From assembly GCA_016839625.1 (NCBI GenBank), contig JAEOTY010000154.1, positions 1 through 37,293 on the forward strand: 37,293 nucleotides of DNA, given 5' to 3'. Numbering within the stretch: the stretch's first letter is position 1; every line of letters begins with the position of its first letter. The stretch is from Candidatus Hodarchaeota archaeon. Its GTDB lineage: Archaea; Asgardarchaeota; Heimdallarchaeia; Hodarchaeales; Hodarchaeaceae. A model generated the notes under the pieces. That model did not search any database, had not been told where the DNA came from, and saw only the letters and a list, made by a program, of their open reading frames with translations. Below, piece by piece: positions 33,933 through 37,293 of this stretch. The translations under genes and the position numbers were made by a program.

Positions 33933-34930
33933 TTTATCATCAACTCTATTATTTTCTGTTCAGGGACGAACTCGTCAAGATCGCTTAATCCAAGATTATC
34001 TGTGGCAATTTTGATTAATTGATCTTGATCCTCTTCATCTGGTGCATAGTATTTTCCAGCCATGCGAATAGCCTCTAGAGGGATCAACCCAACAATTTCA
34101 CTTCCAGTAACATTTACGCCTCTATCAGTAGCTAATCTTTTTATTTCTTCAAAAACCTCATGGGGTTTCGTTAGTTGTCTGTAATTCATTACATTCATAG
34201 AAATTTGTGTTAACTTGCGATCGGGTTTCTCAAGCGTAACTCCCATGCCTTGTATTCCTTTGAATAACCCGGATTTTCGAATTTTCTGTCCATCTTTTTC
34301 TACCCACCACCCGCTTTCTCGAACAATACGTCCGATTTCTACTGCGATATCTACATCTTCGGAGTCAATGTTCACATTATAAGCTATAAGGAAATCTCTA
34401 ACTCCTATGACATATGCTCCAGAGCGCTCATTAAAAACGGGCTCACCAAAATCAGGTTTCCATTTAGGATCTACAATCTTTTGTGGTAAGCCTTCATACT
34501 CGCCTTTACGTATGTTTGGTAATCTTACTCGTTCTTCATCAGTAGCTGCTTTTGCATATAAATAAGTGGGAACTTTCAACTCATTAGCTACCCTTTCAGC
34601 TACTTGACGAGCTATTTGGACGCATTCCTCATCTGTGACTCCCTTAACTGGGACGAAAGGACAAACATCGGTTGCTCCGATCCTAGGATGCTCACCTTTA
34701 TGATTTCTCATATCAATTAATTCAGTTGCTTTGATCATCCCTTGGAAAGCCGCTTCTCCTATTGTTTCGGGAGATCCAACAAAAGTTACTACGACTCTAT
34801 TATAATCTGCATCTGGTTCTACATTCAACAACATGGTGTTTTCAACTGCTTCAATCGCATTGGTTATGGCTTCTATCACAGTAGGATCAACAGTTGAAAA
34901 ATTGGGGACACACTCAACGATTTTATCCAT
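33929..34930 (-). CDS. ftcD: Glutamate formiminotransferase
   Basis: This 333-aa protein corresponds to the formiminotransferase half of mammalian FTCD. VECVPNFS opens the protein, and the catalytic His region is HKGEHPRIGATDVCPFVPV. YLYAKAATDEER and GVRDFLIAYNVNI follow. It moves the formimino group of formiminoglutamate (from histidine breakdown) to THF, freeing glutamate. GAGGT lies seven bases before the ATG. It leads the fchA-folD-fhs run. No hutH, hutU or hutI is present in the window, so the source of formiminoglutamate must be encoded elsewhere. Confidence 0.95.
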   Translation of the reverse strand: MDKIVECVPNFSTVDPTVIEAITNAIEAVENTMLLNVEPDADYNRVVVTFVGSPETIGEAAFQGMIKATELIDMRNHKGEHPRIGATDVCPFVPVKGVTDEECVQIARQVAERVANELKVPTYLYAKAATDEERVRLPNIRKGEYEGLPQKIVDPKWKPDFGEPVFNERSGAYVIGVRDFLIAYNVNIDSEDVDIAVEIGRIVRESGWWVEKDGQKIRKSGLFKGIQGMGVTLEKPDRKLTQISMNVMNYRQLTKPHEVFEEIKRLATDRGVNVTGSEIVGLIPLEAIRMAGKYYAPDEEDQDQLIKIATDNLGLSDLDEFVPEQKIIELMIK

Positions 34931-35046
34931 ATTACAACCTCAACATACATTATGTAGCTTAGAAAAATGATTGATTAACGAGCTCTGATGATTTTAAATT
35001 ATTTTATTAAAATTGTTTCATCACATTTACCTGAAAATTGTCAGAA

Positions 35047-36492
35047 TTAAATAAAACCTGCTAGGGCTAAAATTGAAAGATAAATACCGCTAATGATTAG
35101 TAAAATGATCGATATTGGCAGGAAACAAATTATAAAAGATTTAAAGTCTAAGGGGTGTTTTCTTTTTGCTAACAATGATACAGCCAATATTCCTGCTGCT
35201 GATCCAAAAGGTGTCCATCCTCCCCCCAATGCACCAGAGAAAATTAAAATATACCAAAGATAACGGGGATTTGAATCAATATGAGCTGTATTTATGTCTT
35301 CAACGACTGGAAGAAGTGCCGCTGTAACAGGGATATTATCCAGAATCCCGCTGAAAAATCCTGAAATTATAAGGATGAGAAAACCTGATAGAAAAAGATT
35401 ATCTCCGCTTATTATTTCGAACCAATGGGCAAGATCAATCAATACTTCAGTTTCTTCTAATAAACCCACTAAAATAAAGAGTCCTCCGAAAAAGATGAGA
35501 GCACTCCAATTTACTTTTGTAATCAATTCATGCTCATTTGGTCTAGTAAGTACTATTGCAAATATTCCACCAGCAATTGCTATAACACCAAGTGGTATAT
35601 TCAATGGTTGAGAAAGCACAAATCCAATGATTGTTATCGCCAATGAGACAGCTGCAAGCCTAAATTTCTTTAAATCATCTACTACTACCCATGGATCTAT
35701 AGACGAAATCATATAAACGTCCACACCAGGTGAATCTTGCTGAAGCGGAATCTTCTCTGGTGGGTAGAATTTTTTCATATAAAAAATACATAATGGAGTA
35801 CAAATTAGTACAAAGGGTAAAGAAATGATAAGGAATTCAATAAAACCTATTCCTGCCCTTGCTCCTACTAAAATTGCAGGTAAGGAAGATACCAATGTTG
35901 ACAAGCCTGCAAGATCCGTGGCGAGGACCGCACCAAGAATAAATGGAGTAGGGTCATAATCAAGACCTTTACAAGTAGTAATAATCATTGAACTTACTAG
36001 AATCATCGCTGTAACGTTTGCTAACACAGATGATAATAACATGGTCAATATAAAAGTAAGAACGAACAAGGGAAAAACCTCCCCTTTAGAAATTTTCAAC
36101 ATTCTTATGATTAACCAATCAAACAATCCTGTTTCTGATGTTGTTTCGACTAGGAGTGACATACCAAAAACTACAGCTAAAACTTCCCATTCTATATAAT
36201 GATCAATTATATTGTACCAAGTAAAGCCTTCAAACAACAGAAGTGCTAAAGCTAACCCAATTAAACAAGAGACTAATATGATCGTTATTTGTTGATGATG
36301 ATATTTAGCCACTAAAATAAAAGTTGAAATAAACAGAAGTGAAAATACTAGTATTTTTCCCATACGTGGATTTATTAAATAAAAAATCACCAAAAGACCG
36401 ATTAATACAACAAAAATGAACATTAAAGGAATTGATTTATTTGATTCCATTCTCTTATAAATCATCACACTAATAAATGTCAGCATTTTCAC
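35047..36492 (-). CDS. ArsB/NhaD-type ion transporter permease (P-protein-like)
   Basis: The product has 481 aa with about 11-12 membrane helices. Family segments are WEVLAVVFGMSLLVETTSET, ISKGEVFPLFVLTFILT and SSVLANVTAMILVSS in the first half. ALIFFGGLFILVGLLEETEV and SGFFSGILDNIPVTAALLPV occur in the repeated second half. This fits the ion transporter superfamily that includes ArsB, NhaD and the OCA2 P protein. Substrates in the family include Na+/H+, arsenite and organic acids, and no motif fixes one here. The start could be the ATG at 36492 or a later Met (near 36450). It lies upstream of the one-carbon operon on the same strand with a 116-base gap, so formate or amino-acid-derived anion transport is possible but unproven. 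Confidence 0.88.
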   Translation of the reverse strand: MKMLTFISVMIYKRMESNKSIPLMFIFVVLIGLLVIFYLINPRMGKILVFSLLFISTFILVAKYHHQQITIILVSCLIGLALALLLFEGFTWYNIIDHYIEWEVLAVVFGMSLLVETTSETGLFDWLIIRMLKISKGEVFPLFVLTFILTMLLSSVLANVTAMILVSSMIITTCKGLDYDPTPFILGAVLATDLAGLSTLVSSLPAILVGARAGIGFIEFLIISLPFVLICTPLCIFYMKKFYPPEKIPLQQDSPGVDVYMISSIDPWVVVDDLKKFRLAAVSLAITIIGFVLSQPLNIPLGVIAIAGGIFAIVLTRPNEHELITKVNWSALIFFGGLFILVGLLEETEVLIDLAHWFEIISGDNLFLSGFLILIISGFFSGILDNIPVTAALLPVVEDINTAHIDSNPRYLWYILIFSGALGGGWTPFGSAAGILAVSLLAKRKHPLDFKSFIICFLPISIILLIISGIYLSILALAGFI

Positions 36493-36646
36493 TTTTATTT
36501 TTTTTCACGATAAATATTAACTATCTTAGTAGTTCAATTCAAAAATTATCATTATCTTAGAATAGTGTGACTCTAAATAAACTTAACTAAATATGTTTTA
36601 AAATGTAGATTGGATGGTACAAGTGCTAGAACATGAGGATGACTTT

Positions 36647-36766
36647 ATGAAACGACTCATATCTACTCTTTCACAATTAAATGAGCTATTTAATGTCAAA
36701 ACTCTAATAGCAAACATGAAATTAAACTATCGAACTTTCACCAGACATTCTGATAATAGTATTTGA
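36647..36766 (+). CDS. Possible 39-aa small ORF upstream of the histone gene
   Basis: ATG at 36647 is preceded by GAGGATGA about eight bases upstream and reads MKRLISTLSQLNELFNVKTL before ending at TGA 36766. It is basic and helical-looking, with no known family. It lies before the histone TATA, so it is not part of the histone transcript. It may be a real small protein or chance. Confidence 0.25.
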   Translation: MKRLISTLSQLNELFNVKTLIANMKLNYRTFTRHSDNSI

Positions 36767-36827
36767 CCAATTAAGATACTAAGATGAATAATAATGTAAA
36801 CTTTTATTTAAATGAAGAAGAACAAGA

Positions 36828-36836
36828 CTTATAAAT
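36828..36836 (+). promoter_or_regulatory. TATA box of the histone gene
   Basis: CTTATAAAT lies about 76-84 bases before the histone ATG, with GAAGAACAAGA upstream as possible BRE. A start near 36858 would give a leader of about 50 bases, ending in a strong AAAAGGAGAAAAGGTGA ribosome site suited to high expression. Confidence 0.6.
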
Positions 36837-36911
36837 CCTAAATGTACCTCCGTCACATGTGAGATTTTAAAGAACTCACAGTAACTTTAAAAGGAGAAAA
36901 GGTGAAGTAAC

Positions 36912-37130
36912 ATGGCCAAAAAAAAGAAAGCGGGCTTTGCTAGTGCTCGTGTTGAAAAATTAATTCGTACCGCAGGAGCTTTTCGTGTTTCTGCTGATGC
37001 AACATATAGATTGAATGAAATCTTAACAGATTACGGAACGAACATCGCGAAGTATGCTGTTGAGATCGCACAACATTCTGGGCGTAAGACTGTTCAGGAA
37101 CCTGATATAAGACTAGCAGCAACAAAATAA
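36912..37130 (+). CDS. Archaeal histone with short lysine-rich N-terminal tail
   Basis: The 72-aa protein is one histone fold: helix 1 VEKLIRTAGAFRVSADA, helix 2 TYRLNEILTDYGTNIAKYA, and the diagnostic HSGRKTVQEPDI loop and last helix. Compared with HMfB it keeps the His and Asp used in dimer-dimer contacts (H of QHSGRKT, D of PDI), so it should stack into extended histone-DNA fibres. It begins with MAKKKKAGFA, a short basic tail longer than in methanogen histones. It wraps and compacts chromosomal DNA. A strong ribosome site, its own TATA and a hairpin-plus-T terminator indicate an abundant, single-gene transcript. Confidence 0.96.
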   Translation: MAKKKKAGFASARVEKLIRTAGAFRVSADATYRLNEILTDYGTNIAKYAVEIAQHSGRKTVQEPDIRLAATK

Positions 37131-37131
37131 A

Positions 37132-37165
37132 GGAAGAGATGACCTCTTCTTTCCTTTTTTTATTT
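37132..37165 (+). terminator. Hairpin plus T-run terminator of the histone gene
   Basis: GAAGAG and CTCTTC form a 6-bp stem with a 5-base loop directly after the stop, followed by TTCCTTTTTTTATTT. The T tract alone would suffice in archaea. Confidence 0.6.
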
Positions 37166-37293
37166 AAGTCTTGACTTTACAAGATTTTACCTTTTAGGCT
37201 AAAAAAATTTTCTTCTTTTAAAAGGAATGGGGTTCAATAGAAAGGAATCGCTTTAAATCAGCCTTTATATTTTTATTTATTCCAGTACATCAA

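Larger units (their letters stand above)
36493..36911. other. Divergent intergenic region, permease and histone promoters
   Basis: About 420 bases of AT-rich DNA. It holds the histone TATA box, a possible 39-aa ORF, and on the other strand the permease promoter. I see no further repeat, RNA gene or operator. Confidence 0.5.

Noticed and set aside
1-37293. CRISPR arrays, tRNA or rRNA genes, insertion sequences, phage genes
   Set aside because: I looked for regular repeats, tRNA-like T-arm sequences, transposase motifs and terminal repeats and found none that stand up.

Overview
The window is a low-GC archaeal chromosome segment with densely packed, mostly leaderless-to-short-leader genes. The archaeal assignment rests on a histone gene at the right end, TATA-box promoters (one inside a TrmB-type operator), T-run terminators, a DRG-like GTPase with a C-terminal TGS domain, and HdrA/HdrD-type redox proteins. 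Tetrahydrofolate one-carbon genes, ETF with a membrane ETF oxidoreductase, a lysine-tailed histone and a response regulator with an unfamiliar C-terminal domain together suggest an Asgard archaeon, perhaps of the Heimdall/Hod branch. That lineage call is inference and I could not test it. I saw no rRNA, tRNA, CRISPR array, insertion sequence or phage gene.

Left part (1-7.6 kb, mostly minus strand) is an electron-transfer block. It holds hdrA (cut by the window edge), an HdrC-HdrB fused protein, gcvH on the plus strand, a membrane Fe-S oxidoreductase of the EMO/FadF type, and etfA/etfB. Electrons from acyl-CoA or amino-acid oxidation could pass from EtfAB to the membrane protein and the quinone pool, while the soluble Hdr pair would serve ferredoxin-linked chemistry. 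A MobA-like nucleotidyltransferase and the hydrogenase maturation factor hypF follow on the plus strand, which implies a NiFe hydrogenase elsewhere in the genome.

Middle part (11.5-16 kb, plus strand) is the most unusual piece. A helical 203-aa protein and a long coiled-coil protein with a C-terminal winged helix precede a MoxR-type AAA+ ATPase. The VWA partner of that ATPase has no usable start codon. It lies in the -1 frame directly behind an A9 slippery run, a zero-frame TAG and a perfect 7-bp GC-rich hairpin. This is the layout of a programmed -1 ribosomal frameshift that would make both a short ATPase and an ATPase-VWA fusion. Next, on the minus strand, come an M48 membrane metalloprotease, a SERCA-like Ca2+ P-type ATPase and a DRG-like GTPase with an altered G3 motif; a HAD phosphatase lies on the plus strand.

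At 22.7-26.6 kb an NmrA-like protein and an ABC-2 exporter form a minus-strand operon. It diverges from a TrmB-family regulator across a perfect 20-bp palindrome with the TATA element at its centre. Then come a secreted Trp-rich protein with a PGF-type C-terminal anchor, a response regulator, an extended SDR and an orphan DNA methyltransferase.

The right part (30.7-36.5 kb) is a one-carbon operon, ftcD-fchA-folD-fhs, with an ArsB/NhaD-type permease upstream. It could turn formiminoglutamate into glutamate, ammonia and formate, with ATP made by the ligase running in reverse. FolD carries Lys-to-Gln at its cyclohydrolase lysine, so the neighbouring FchA probably supplies that step. The histone gene closes the window.
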